The notes under the pieces: generated by a model | Databases searched by the model: none | Seen by the model: the letters and a program-made list of their open reading frames with translations, nothing else | Told to the model about the DNA's origin: nothing | From: Chitinophaga filiformis | Lineage (GTDB): Bacteria > Bacteroidota > Bacteroidia > Chitinophagales > Chitinophagaceae | DNA length: 64,000 nt | Assembly (NCBI RefSeq): GCF_021646545.1 | Contig: NZ_JAKIRP010000015.1 | Coordinates: forward strand, 62,001 to 126,000 | Direction: 5' to 3' | Translations under genes and position numbers: made by a program | Shown here: one piece after another, positions 8,920 to 17,837 of the stretch | Position numbering within the stretch: the stretch's first letter is position 1 | Layout of the letters: each line of letters starts with the position of its first letter

Positions 8920-9759
8920 ATGAATGCAACGAACATTATTAAATCAGACTTTCTCGACATTCTTTTTGATGGTCGGAATAAAGACTACGGTGCCTATGAT
9001 TTACGCAGAAGTGAAGACAGACGTGTGCGCAATGCCATTATTGGTACGACTTCCATCGCATTGGTCATCATCGGTGGATATGTACTCAGTAATAAACTGA
9101 TGGCTGCGGATATGCATACACGAAAAGATGTAGCAGTGAAAGAAACAGTCTTAAAAGATCTTGAAATTCCGGAGGAGAAACCGTTAACCCCACCACCACC
9201 TCCGGTGACTACACCACCACCGCCGGCCGCTTCATCCATTAGATTGACTCCTCCTGTTATCACTGATGACGACCTTGTACGTGCAGAAGATGAAGTGCCG
9301 AAGTTGGACAGCATTGGTAATAAATCTATCGGGGTAGCTAATATTCAAGGTGATGATGTGAATGGTGTTGAAAATCCTTTTGAGAGTGGTACTGGTGTTG
9401 GTCCTGTTGTAGAGCCGCCTAAAGTGGCTGAAAGAGAAGAGGTGTTCATGATTGTGGAAATTATGCCTTCATTCCCAGGTGGAGAAGAAGCATTGGCGAG
9501 ATTTCTCCAAAAGAACGTGCGGTATCCCCGTCTTGCGCAGGAGACCGGTATTGAAGGGAAGATATTCGTACAGTTTGTAGTGAATGCTGAAGGAAAGGTA
9601 GGCGAAGTACAGACAGTAGGCGCCCATAAAGGTGGCGGACTGGAAGAAGAGGCGATGCGGGTCGTAAAATTGATGCCGAACTGGAAACCTGGTAAACAAA
9701 GTGGACGTTCTGTTAGCGTAAGGTACAATCTGCCTATAGGTTTCAGACTGGACAACTAA
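8920..9759 (+). CDS. TonB-family energy transducer
   Basis: A 279-residue inner-membrane transducer linking the proton-motive force to outer-membrane receptors. A short cytoplasmic segment (DILFDGRNKDYGAYDLRR, residues 13-30) typical of Bacteroidota TonB proteins precedes one membrane helix at about 38-56. A proline-rich periplasmic span with PPPPP runs follows at about 80-100, then a TonB C-terminal domain (about 190-279, with PSFPGG, FVVNAEGKVG and PNWKPGKQSGR). An in-frame ATG at 8887 would add 11 residues; I chose ATG at 8920 because MNATNI... is the usual start in this family. Partner ExbB/ExbD genes are not nearby. Confidence 0.9.
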   Translation: MNATNIIKSDFLDILFDGRNKDYGAYDLRRSEDRRVRNAIIGTTSIALVIIGGYVLSNKLMAADMHTRKDVAVKETVLKDLEIPEEKPLTPPPPPVTTPPPPAASSIRLTPPVITDDDLVRAEDEVPKLDSIGNKSIGVANIQGDDVNGVENPFESGTGVGPVVEPPKVAEREEVFMIVEIMPSFPGGEEALARFLQKNVRYPRLAQETGIEGKIFVQFVVNAEGKVGEVQTVGAHKGGGLEEEAMRVVKLMPNWKPGKQSGRSVSVRYNLPIGFRLDN

Positions 9760-9845
9760 AAGACTAATTCCATTTTACCGGATCATATTACTCAATTAAC
9801 AGGTTTATTCTCTCAACACACCCATTTTCAAGGGGGACTTGCAAA

Positions 9846-9871
9846 AAGGCCGTGGCGGAAGCTGCGGCCTT
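9846..9871 (+). terminator. Weak hairpin after tonB-like gene
   Basis: AAGGCCG and CGGCCTT form a 7-bp stem about 87 nt after the stop codon. The following bases are pyrimidine-rich (ACTCTTTCT) rather than a clean T run, so this is a weak terminator candidate. Confidence 0.45.
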
Positions 9872-9967
9872 ACTCTTTCTAATAACTTTCCATTCTACTT
9901 TGTAACTATTTTATATTATTTTTAGCTCCCGGTTGGCAAAGGCTCTTTTAAATTACGAAATTTAGTT

Positions 9968-12547
9968 ATGGAAGCACCGGTTAATAATACCTTACAATTA
10001 TTCAAGAACCTGGTTGGCACCAAGTTCCAGTTATACAATAGTCTTTTTACCGCATTGCCTTTTCATAAGGTAGAAAGAACCGGCGTATTTTTATCATTAT
10101 TCCTGATCCATTGTGAAGAAGGATATGGCAAGGAAAAGAGTCCCCAGGAAATTCTCAACTCCTATTTTGAACAATATACCTCCTGCAGCAATGAGCAGCA
10201 GAAGCTGGACCTCATGTTCCGCTTTGTGCAGTATGCTGAAAGACAGGTAGTACTGTTTGATGCGTTGGAAGATGCGGCCTTCCGCGATATCCATGACATG
10301 TATGGTACCGGCTCCCTGAGCCACCTGCAGTCAGAAGTCATCGCAGAGCAGGCAGAAGAAAAGCTGGCAAAGAAGCTGCAGGATTTTTCAGTGAGACTGG
10401 TACTGACAGCGCACCCTACCCAATTCTACCCGGGCAGTGTACTCACCATCATCAATGACCTGTCAAGAGCATTGATCAACGATAATACCGCCCAGGTGAA
10501 CTCCTACCTGCAGCAATTGGGTAAAACACCGTTCTTCAAAAAGGAAAAACCAACGCCATACGATGAGGCGATCAGCCTGATATGGTTCCTGGAGAACACC
10601 TTCTATCCGGCTGCCGGACGTATTATATCTAAGTTAAAAGCACAATTCCCTGCTTCTATCAATAGCTCTAATCCGGTTATCAGAATGGGTTTCTGGCCCG
10701 GTGGTGACCGCGATGGTAATCCCTTCGTGAATGCTGACATCACATTGCGTGTGGCAGAAGCACTGCGCGGAGGTATTATAAAATGTTATTATCTGGATGT
10801 ACGGAGGCTGAAACGCCGCCTTACCTTCAAAGGTATTGAACAGGAACTGGCCGCACTGGAACAGCAGCTGTACAGCAATCTGTTCATTCCTGGTCATAAG
10901 ACCAATATCACCCAGCAGGAAATCCTCGATACACTGGCACGTATCCGCATCGTGCTTATTGAAGAGAACAATGCCCTCTTCCTGAATCTGCTTGATGACC
11001 TGGCCAGCCGGGTAGAGCTGTTCGGGCTGTTCTTCGCTACCCTCGATATCAGGCAGGATAGCTCAGTACATGGGCCGCTGCTGGATGCAGTTGCTGCTAA
11101 CTCGGACTTGCTGCCATCCAACTATGCAACCCTTTCTGATGAAGAGAAAATAAATAGTCTCCTGAACATAAAAGGAGCATTGAACCCCGATGTGCTGAAA
11201 GAGCCATTGCATAAAGACACGCTGGCCACTATCGCCGCTGTAAAAGAAATACAGCAGAACAACGGCGAGTTTGGCTGTCATCGCTATATTATCAGCCATA
11301 GCATGAATGCGCTGAATGTGATTGAAGTCTATGGCCTGTTCCTGCTGGCAGGCTGGCAGAAGGAAACCTTGAGCGTTGATATTGTGCCGCTGTTTGAAAC
11401 AATAGACGACCTCCGTCAGGCTGGTAACGTGATGCGTGAGCTGTATGATAATGCTGCCTACAGGGAACACCTGCGCAAGCGCTACAATAAACAGACCATC
11501 ATGCTCGGCTTCTCTGACGGTACCAAAGATGGTGGTTACCTGATGGCCAACTGGAGCATTCACAAGGCTAAACAGGAGCTAACACGCATTTCCAGGGAAT
11601 ATGATATAGATGTTGTCTTCTTCGATGGCCGTGGCGGTCCTCCCGCAAGAGGTGGTGGTAAAACACACCAGTTCTATGCATCTATGGGCCGGGATATTGC
11701 GAATGAAGAAATTCAGCTGACAATACAGGGGCAGACCATCAGTTCCAACTTCGGAACCGTTGATTCTGCACAATTCAATATCGAACAACTGGTGCACGCA
11801 GGTATCGCCAATGAGATCTTCTCGTCACGCGAGGTGACCCTTACCGACGAAGAGGATGCATTGCTGCAGCAGCTGGCTGACGAAGGCTTTAAGTCGTTCA
11901 ATAAACTGAAACTGCATCCAGACTTCCTGGATTACCTGGACTTCGCAAGTCCGCTGCGTTACTATGCTGAAACCAATATCGGCAGCCGTCCTTCCAAACG
12001 GAATGCTGCAGCTAAACTGAGTCTCAACGATCTCAGGGCAGTACCTTATGTGGGGGCATGGAGCCAGCTGAAACAGAACGTGCCTGGTTACTACGGTGTG
12101 GGTGCGGCATTGGAAGCAATGGATAAAGCAGGTAAATGGAGTGAAGTTGAAAAACTGTATAAAAACTCACTGTTCTTCCGTACGCTGCTCGACAACTGCC
12201 AGATGGCGATGAAGAAAAGCTACTTCCCACTCACCGCTGCATATGGTAAGCATCCGCGTTTCGGAGAGGTCTGGAATATGATACATGACGAATATGAACG
12301 TTCCTGCGAATACATACTGCGCCTCACCGGACAAACACAGCTGATGAGCGCATCGCCGATAGATCAGTTGTCGATCCAGATGCGTGAACGTATCGTGCTG
12401 CCGCTGCTGACCATTCAGCAGGGTGCATTGGCCCGCATCCGCGAACTGAATGAAGCAGGTAACGGGAATGGACTGAAGGAAACGTATGAAAAACTGGTAG
12501 TACGCTGCTCTTTCGGTATCATCAATGCCGGCAGGAATTCTGCTTAA
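9968..12547 (+). CDS. ppc: Phosphoenolpyruvate carboxylase
   Basis: Carboxylates PEP with bicarbonate to oxaloacetate, the main anaplerotic step. At 859 aa it is close to the bacterial norm. Visible motifs: TAHPTQ near residue 147 (the catalytic histidine motif, with Q where E. coli has E), GGDRDGNPF near 245, MLGFSDGTKDGGY near 512, the arginine loop FDGRGGPPARGGG near 552, and a C-terminal GRNSA that keeps the asparagine and arginine near the family C-terminus. The glycine loop reads PPARGGG rather than the common SIGRGG. It is monocistronic, with a strong terminator 27 nt downstream and the urease operon after that. Confidence 0.96.
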   Translation: MEAPVNNTLQLFKNLVGTKFQLYNSLFTALPFHKVERTGVFLSLFLIHCEEGYGKEKSPQEILNSYFEQYTSCSNEQQKLDLMFRFVQYAERQVVLFDALEDAAFRDIHDMYGTGSLSHLQSEVIAEQAEEKLAKKLQDFSVRLVLTAHPTQFYPGSVLTIINDLSRALINDNTAQVNSYLQQLGKTPFFKKEKPTPYDEAISLIWFLENTFYPAAGRIISKLKAQFPASINSSNPVIRMGFWPGGDRDGNPFVNADITLRVAEALRGGIIKCYYLDVRRLKRRLTFKGIEQELAALEQQLYSNLFIPGHKTNITQQEILDTLARIRIVLIEENNALFLNLLDDLASRVELFGLFFATLDIRQDSSVHGPLLDAVAANSDLLPSNYATLSDEEKINSLLNIKGALNPDVLKEPLHKDTLATIAAVKEIQQNNGEFGCHRYIISHSMNALNVIEVYGLFLLAGWQKETLSVDIVPLFETIDDLRQAGNVMRELYDNAAYREHLRKRYNKQTIMLGFSDGTKDGGYLMANWSIHKAKQELTRISREYDIDVVFFDGRGGPPARGGGKTHQFYASMGRDIANEEIQLTIQGQTISSNFGTVDSAQFNIEQLVHAGIANEIFSSREVTLTDEEDALLQQLADEGFKSFNKLKLHPDFLDYLDFASPLRYYAETNIGSRPSKRNAAAKLSLNDLRAVPYVGAWSQLKQNVPGYYGVGAALEAMDKAGKWSEVEKLYKNSLFFRTLLDNCQMAMKKSYFPLTAAYGKHPRFGEVWNMIHDEYERSCEYILRLTGQTQLMSASPIDQLSIQMRERIVLPLLTIQQGALARIRELNEAGNGNGLKETYEKLVVRCSFGIINAGRNSA

Positions 12548-12573
12548 TAGTTTATACGCACTTGTCATATAGC

Positions 12574-12604
12574 AAACGCTCAATGCATTCCGCATTGAGC
12601 GTTT
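12574..12604 (+). terminator. Terminator after ppc
   Basis: A perfect 13-bp stem, AAACGCTCAATGC and its complement, with a 5-nt loop followed by TACTTT. It separates ppc from the urease operon. Confidence 0.85.
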
Positions 12605-12717
12605 TACTTTCTGCTTTTTTTCCGTAAATTAACACACGGGAGATCACTTTTAATTTCATTAACCCATTTCCCTGCAACCAACTGTCAGGAGCTAAGACAC
12701 ATTTAAACCAAAATACT

Positions 12718-13020
12718 ATGCATTTAACGGCAAGGGAAACTGAAAAACTATTGTTATACCTGGCAGGAGAACTTGCTGAGAAGAGAAAGGCCAGGGGACT
12801 CAAACTGAATTATCCGGAAGCAATAGCACTGATCAGCAGCCGCTTACAGGAGGCCGCCCGGGATGGGCAGACAGTTGCGCAGCTGATGCAGTATGGCGCC
12901 ACTATCCTCACACGCGAAGATGTGATGGAAGGTATTCCAGAAATGATAGATGAGATCCAGATAGAAGCGACTTTCCCGGATGGTTCCAAGCTGGTGACAG
13001 TACATCATCCAATCAGATAG
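12718..13020 (+). CDS. ureA: Urease subunit gamma
   Basis: The 100-residue gamma chain of urease, the nickel enzyme that hydrolyses urea to ammonia and carbamate. HLTARETEKLLLYLAGELAEKR opens the protein as in all UreA sequences, LNYPEAIALI follows at about 29-38, and the conserved tail TFPDGSKLVTVHHPI ends it. Gamma and beta are separate genes, as in most bacteria, not fused as in Helicobacter. It heads an eight-gene same-strand operon. Confidence 0.98.
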   Translation: MHLTARETEKLLLYLAGELAEKRKARGLKLNYPEAIALISSRLQEAARDGQTVAQLMQYGATILTREDVMEGIPEMIDEIQIEATFPDGSKLVTVHHPIR

Positions 13021-13057
13021 AAATAGTAATCAGCCAACATCTAAATCCTCTTCAATT

Positions 13058-13432
13058 ATGATCCCAGGTGAATATTTTATTGCGCCCGGTGTGATCGATG
13101 CCAACAGCGGCCGTACGGTCACACAGGTGAAAGTAGTGAATACAGGCGACAGACCTGTGCAGATAGGTTCTCATTGCCACTTTTTTGAAGTGAACCGCAT
13201 GTTGTCTTTCAACAGGGAAGCAGCCTTCGGTATGCGCCTGAACATTGCAGCCGGTACTGCCGTACGTTTTGAGCCCGGTGAGGAAAAGACCGTTACACTG
13301 GTAACGCTGGGCGGTAACAGGAAAGTCTTCGGCATGAATAACCTGGTGAACGGCACTACCATTGGAGAAGAGGCCCGCCGAAACGCCATGCAGCAGATAC
13401 AAGAACAACAATTTAAACACCAGCCGGAATGA
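13058..13432 (+). CDS. ureB: Urease subunit beta
   Basis: The 124-residue beta chain. It starts MIPGEYFIAPG and contains the family core GDRPVQIGSHCHFFEVN (about 30-46) and AVRFEPGEEKTVTLVTLGG (about 67-85). A short C-terminal extension rich in Q and E (QQIQEQQFKHQPE) follows the usual end of the fold. The stop codon overlaps the ureC start by 4 bp (ATGA), consistent with translational coupling. Confidence 0.98.
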   Translation: MIPGEYFIAPGVIDANSGRTVTQVKVVNTGDRPVQIGSHCHFFEVNRMLSFNREAAFGMRLNIAAGTAVRFEPGEEKTVTLVTLGGNRKVFGMNNLVNGTTIGEEARRNAMQQIQEQQFKHQPE

Positions 13433-15150
13433 GTCTTCAGATAAACCGCGACCGCTATGCGGCGATGTATGGTCCTACGACGGGCGATAAAGTCCGCCTG
13501 GGCGACACAGATATTATCATCGAAATAGAACACGATCATACTGTATATGGCGACGAAGCCAAATTTGGCGGCGGCAAAACCATCCGCGACGGGATGTCGC
13601 AGTCGTCCACCGCTACCCGCGATGAAGGAGTGCTGGATATGGTCATCACCAGTGTGATGATCATCGATCACTGGGGCATTGTGAAAGCAGATATCGGTAT
13701 CAAAGACGGAAAGATCGTGAAGATAGGCAAGGCAGGTAATCCTGATACCATGGATGGCGTAGACCCGGATATGATCATAGGCGCCAGTACAGAAGTACAT
13801 GGCGGCGCAGGGTTGATAGCTACCGCTGGTGGGATTGATACACATATCCACTTTATCAGCCCCCAGCAGATCTCGCATGCGCTGCATAGCGGTATTACCA
13901 CGATGATCGGTGGTGGTACCGGTCCTGCTGATGGCACCAATGCTACTACTGTCACACCAGGCAAATGGTTCATCCGGAAAATGCTGCAGTCGGCCGATGC
14001 TTTTCCCATGAACCTGGGCTTTCTCGGCAAAGGAAATTGCGCCACTGAAGCGCCGCTGTGGGAGCAGATAGAGGCCGGTGCGCTGGGATTGAAGATCCAT
14101 GAGGATTGGGGTTCGTCGCCGGCTGTTATCAACGCCTCTCTGCAGGCGGCAGACAAATACGATGTACAGGTGGCTATTCACACAGATACGCTGAATGAAT
14201 CGGGCTTCCTGGAAGACACCATTAAGGCGATCGATGGGCGTGTGATCCATACCTATCATACGGAAGGCGCTGGAGGAGGACATGCGCCCGATATTATCAA
14301 GGCGGCCATGTATCCGAATATCCTGCCATCATCTACCAATCCTACAAGACCATACACCGTCAATACGATCGATGAACACCTGGACATGCTGATGGTATGC
14401 CATCACCTGGACAAGAGTGTGCCGGAGGATGTTGCTTTCGCTGATTCCCGTATCCGTCCGGAGACGATTGCTGCGGAAGATATCCTGCATGATATGGGCG
14501 TATTCAGCATGATGAGCTCCGATTCACAGGCCATGGGCCGTGTAGGAGAGGTGATCATCCGTACCTGGCAAACTGCCGATAAGATGAAGAAACAGCGGGG
14601 AGCACTGGCAGAAGATAGTGGCAGCGGTAATGATAATTTCAGGGCCAAACGTTATGTAGCCAAGTATACGATCAATCCCGCCATCACCCATGGCATTGCA
14701 ACACATGTAGGTTCGCTGGAGCCGGGTAAACTGGCGGATATCGTACTGTGGAAACCGGCGCTATTTGGCGCCAAGCCGGAAATGATCATCAAAGGAGGTA
14801 TGATCATCTGCAGTCGCATGGGAGACCCGAATGCCTCTATCCCTACACCACAGCCGGTGATGTACAGGGAAATGTTCGGTGCTTTTGGCGGCGCTTTGCA
14901 TAAGACCTGTGTGACCTTTGTATCGCAGGCGGCAGCCGGGAAGAACATTGCGCAGGAATATGGGCTGCAAAAGATCATACTGCCGGTGAAGAACTGCAGG
15001 AACATCGGGAAGAAGGATATGATCCATAACAACAGTACGCCGGAAATAAAAGTCAATCCGGAAACATATGAAGTAAGCATAGACGGGCAGGTACTGACCT
15101 GTGAACCGGCGGCGGTATTGCCACTGGCGCAACGATATTTCCTGTTTTAA
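13429..15150 (+). CDS. ureC: Urease subunit alpha
   Basis: The 573-residue catalytic subunit. All nickel-site and catalytic residues can be placed with a constant +5 offset from Klebsiella numbering: H139 and H141 (GGIDTHIHF), K222 for carbamylation (LGLKIHEDWG), H251 (VAIHTDTLNESGF), H277 (IHTYHTEGAGGGHAPD) and D365 (MMSSDSQAMGR). The mobile flap with C324 and H325 (VCHHLDKSVPEDVAFADSRIR) is intact. The enzyme should therefore be active once the accessory proteins load nickel. It overlaps ureB by 4 bp and ends 8 nt before ureE. Confidence 0.99.
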   Translation: MSLQINRDRYAAMYGPTTGDKVRLGDTDIIIEIEHDHTVYGDEAKFGGGKTIRDGMSQSSTATRDEGVLDMVITSVMIIDHWGIVKADIGIKDGKIVKIGKAGNPDTMDGVDPDMIIGASTEVHGGAGLIATAGGIDTHIHFISPQQISHALHSGITTMIGGGTGPADGTNATTVTPGKWFIRKMLQSADAFPMNLGFLGKGNCATEAPLWEQIEAGALGLKIHEDWGSSPAVINASLQAADKYDVQVAIHTDTLNESGFLEDTIKAIDGRVIHTYHTEGAGGGHAPDIIKAAMYPNILPSSTNPTRPYTVNTIDEHLDMLMVCHHLDKSVPEDVAFADSRIRPETIAAEDILHDMGVFSMMSSDSQAMGRVGEVIIRTWQTADKMKKQRGALAEDSGSGNDNFRAKRYVAKYTINPAITHGIATHVGSLEPGKLADIVLWKPALFGAKPEMIIKGGMIICSRMGDPNASIPTPQPVMYREMFGAFGGALHKTCVTFVSQAAAGKNIAQEYGLQKIILPVKNCRNIGKKDMIHNNSTPEIKVNPETYEVSIDGQVLTCEPAAVLPLAQRYFLF

Positions 15151-15158
15151 TCGCACAT

Positions 15159-15662
15159 ATGATCATCATAGAAAAGATAGAAGGCAACGTTGTGAGCTTT
15201 CCCACGGCGAACCGGGTCATAGATCCCTTGCGGCTGGAATGGTTTGAAGCGGGCAAACGGCTGCTGCGCCGGCATACGCAGGGCAGGCAGGAAGTGGCGT
15301 TGCGTTTCATGCGGGAAGCGCCCATGTTGCAACAGGGAGATATCGTGTGGATGGATGATAAAAAAGCCATCGTCATTGATATCATTCCCGCAGCCGCCAT
15401 CGTCCTGAAACCGGCTACCATGAAAGATATGGCGGCTGTTTGTTACGAGATCGGCAATAAACACCTGCCATTATTCCTGGAAGGAGACGACGTGCTTGTG
15501 CCATATGAAGAGCCATTGTTCCGCTGGCTCGAAGCAAAGGGATATACTCCCGTCAAAGCGCAGCGTACACTCACCAATATGTTGCGGAGCAATATTATAC
15601 CACATGAACATGGCAGCTCAGGATCACTTTTCAGTAAGATCATGCAGCTCGCCTCCAAATAA
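15159..15662 (+). CDS. ureE: Urease accessory metallochaperone UreE
   Basis: A 167-residue nickel chaperone. The N-terminal peptide-binding-like domain is followed by the metal-binding domain with CYEIGNKHLPLF; H102 matches the conserved dimer-interface nickel ligand. The C-terminus (IIPHEHGSSGSLFSKIMQ) has only HEH and no histidine-rich tail, unlike Klebsiella UreE, so it probably binds fewer nickel ions per dimer. It sits between ureC and ureF with gaps of 8 and 6 nt. Confidence 0.94.
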   Translation: MIIIEKIEGNVVSFPTANRVIDPLRLEWFEAGKRLLRRHTQGRQEVALRFMREAPMLQQGDIVWMDDKKAIVIDIIPAAAIVLKPATMKDMAAVCYEIGNKHLPLFLEGDDVLVPYEEPLFRWLEAKGYTPVKAQRTLTNMLRSNIIPHEHGSSGSLFSKIMQLASK

Positions 15663-15668
15663 ACCATC

Positions 15669-16355
15669 ATGCAGCAATGGCTACCATATCTCTTACACCT
15701 GAGCGATCCTACATTGCCGATAGGAGCTTATACGCATTCCGGCGGACTGGAAACTTATGTGCAACAGGGACTGATAAAAGATGCTGCGGATGCAGCTGCT
15801 TTTATCAGGAACATGCTGGCGCATAACCTGCCTTATAATGACGCACTTTTTGCGGTACTGGCATATCGTGCGACGGAGGCAGGAGACGTACAACAGCTGG
15901 TACAACTGGACCAGGAGTGTACCGCATTGAAAGCGCCACAGGAATTGAGGATGGCCAGTCAGAAACTGGGCATGCGCCTGCTGAAGTTATTGTCACCACT
16001 GGTGGTACATGCTACCGGCAATGCTTACCTCTCGCACATCAGGTCGGGCGAAGCCGCAGGGCATTATTGCCTGGCATTTGGATTATACGCCTGCCTGTCG
16101 GGCATTCCGCTGTCGGAAGCAATCGCCGCATTTTATTACAATGCAGCGACTGGGATGGTTACCAATAGCGTAAAACTGGTGCCATTGGGACAGCAACAGG
16201 GGCAGCAGATACTGTTTGAGCTGTTGCCGCAACTGCCTGCATTGGTTGAACAAACATTACACATACCGCGGGAACTGGCCGGACGTTGCAGCTTCGGATT
16301 TGATATCAGGAGTATGCAGCACGAACGACTGTATTCAAGATTGTACATGTCTTAA
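15669..16355 (+). CDS. ureF: Urease accessory protein UreF
   Basis: A 228-residue protein that joins UreD and UreG on apo-urease and controls the UreG GTPase. The family start LHLSDPTLPIGAYTHSGGLETYVQ (residues 8-31; more often FPTGAF.HS.GLE) is clear, followed by NDALFAVLAYRA and the C-terminal MVTNSVKLVPLGQQQGQQIL helix. The start ATG is 6 nt after the ureE stop. Confidence 0.95.
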   Translation: MQQWLPYLLHLSDPTLPIGAYTHSGGLETYVQQGLIKDAADAAAFIRNMLAHNLPYNDALFAVLAYRATEAGDVQQLVQLDQECTALKAPQELRMASQKLGMRLLKLLSPLVVHATGNAYLSHIRSGEAAGHYCLAFGLYACLSGIPLSEAIAAFYYNAATGMVTNSVKLVPLGQQQGQQILFELLPQLPALVEQTLHIPRELAGRCSFGFDIRSMQHERLYSRLYMS

Positions 16356-16407
16356 TACATCCGTATGGCCGGTACCGTATGAATTGATTGACGTAAACAG
16401 ATTGAAA

Positions 16408-17046
16408 ATGCAATCGCGTACATACATAAAGATAGGCGTGGCCGGCCCTGTAGGCGCCGGTAAAACAGCACTGATAGAAAGGCTGTCAAGGCAACTGCAT
16501 ACACAGTATAGCCTAGCAGTGATCACCAATGACATCTATACCAAAGAAGATGCTGAATTCCTGGTGAAGAACAGCTTGTTGCCTGCTGAGAGGATCATTG
16601 GTGTGGAGACCGGTGGCTGTCCGCATACAGCCATCCGGGAAGATGCCAGTATGAACCTGGAAGCTGTGGAAGAAATGGCAACAAGATTCCCGGATGTGCA
16701 GATCATTTTTATTGAAAGCGGTGGAGATAACCTGTCTGCTACTTTCAGTCCTGATCTGGCCGACCTGACCATCTTCGTTATTGATGTAGCAGAAGGCGAT
16801 AAGATACCCCGCAAGGGTGGTCCCGGTATTACCCGTTCGGACCTGCTGGTCATTAACAAGATTGACCTCGCGCCCTATGTAGGCGCGAGCCTTGAAGTGA
16901 TGGAACGGGATGCCCGAAAGATGCGTCAGGGCAGGCCATTTGTATTTACCAACCTGATGACGCAGGAGGGACTGGACACCGTAATAGGATGGATCAGGAA
17001 GTATGCATTACTGGAAATGGTAGAGGAGCCTGCCTTGTTGCAATGA
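16408..17046 (+). CDS. ureG: Urease accessory GTPase UreG
   Basis: A 212-residue SIMIBI-class GTPase that delivers nickel to urease. The P-loop is GPVGAGKT (13-20), the metal-binding C71-P72-H73 motif is present in ETGGCPHTAIREDAS, and NKIDLAPYVGA provides the guanine-specificity NKxD motif. The frame stays open upstream to 16216, but ATG at 16408 places the P-loop at the family position. Its stop overlaps the ureD start (ATGA). Confidence 0.97.
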   Translation: MQSRTYIKIGVAGPVGAGKTALIERLSRQLHTQYSLAVITNDIYTKEDAEFLVKNSLLPAERIIGVETGGCPHTAIREDASMNLEAVEEMATRFPDVQIIFIESGGDNLSATFSPDLADLTIFVIDVAEGDKIPRKGGPGITRSDLLVINKIDLAPYVGASLEVMERDARKMRQGRPFVFTNLMTQEGLDTVIGWIRKYALLEMVEEPALLQ

Positions 17047-17825
17047 AGAGCGAACTGCAAATAAAAGCGGCTGTAAGGGGTGCAGGCACTTATCTGCAAC
17101 ATTGCTATTATACCAGGCCTTTTAAAGTGGCTGATATCAGCGGTAGCAGGGCCGGTAGCTTACATCTGACCATGATGACGGCTTCTCCGGGAATACTGGA
17201 TGGGGATGCGTATGACATCCGGATTGCATTGCAGGAAGATGCAGGTCTGCATCTATACACACAATCCTACCAGCGCATCTTCAACATGCAGCAAGGCGCC
17301 CGGCAACGTTTTCATGTGGAAATGGGGCGGGGCAGCAGTTTATGTTATCTGCCGCATCCTGCTGTGCCGCATGAGCATTCAGTGTTTGACAGTGCCAGCC
17401 GTATTGAGCTGGGACCAGACTGCCGCTTATTGTGGGGAGAGATCATAACCTGTGGCCGTAAACTAAGCGGGGAAGTATTCAGGTGTAAGCATTTTCAGAA
17501 CATACTGGAAGTACACCGGGAAGGCAGGTTGCTGTTCAAGGACGTTACCGTATTGCAACCAGGTATGGTGCCACCAGGTAACATGGGCCAGTGGGAAGGA
17601 TATACGCATCAGGCGTCTCTGTTGTGGCATGATGACAAGCAGGACATGACAGCGATGGGAGAGGTATTGCACGAGTGTTTATCCGAAGAAACAAATATTA
17701 CCGCCGGTGTGTCCCGCACTGCTTCGGGGGCATTGCTCCTGCGTGTGCTGGGACAGGGAGGGGAGCAGTTGTATGAGCTGTTCAGGAAGATAGCGCTGCT
17801 GGCCGGAGAAGAACGAAAACTATAA
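17043..17825 (+). CDS. ureD: Urease accessory protein UreD
   Basis: A 260-residue scaffold (UreD/UreH) that binds apo-urease first and carries a nickel tunnel. Family landmarks are LTMMTASPGILDGDAYDI, LYTQSYQRIFNMQQG, CYLPHPAVPHEHSVFDS and GRKLSGEVFRC. ATG at 17043 overlaps the ureG stop by 4 bp. The order E-F-G-D places ureD last among the accessory genes rather than first as in enterobacteria. Confidence 0.95.
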   Translation: MKSELQIKAAVRGAGTYLQHCYYTRPFKVADISGSRAGSLHLTMMTASPGILDGDAYDIRIALQEDAGLHLYTQSYQRIFNMQQGARQRFHVEMGRGSSLCYLPHPAVPHEHSVFDSASRIELGPDCRLLWGEIITCGRKLSGEVFRCKHFQNILEVHREGRLLFKDVTVLQPGMVPPGNMGQWEGYTHQASLLWHDDKQDMTAMGEVLHECLSEETNITAGVSRTASGALLLRVLGQGGEQLYELFRKIALLAGEERKL

Positions 17826-17837
17826 ACTGTACCGGAT

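Noticed and set aside
11063..11563. Antisense frame under ppc
   Set aside because: Shadow frame of a well-identified gene.
13171..14283. Long antisense frame under ureB and ureC
   Set aside because: Shadow of the urease genes, whose coding identity is certain.
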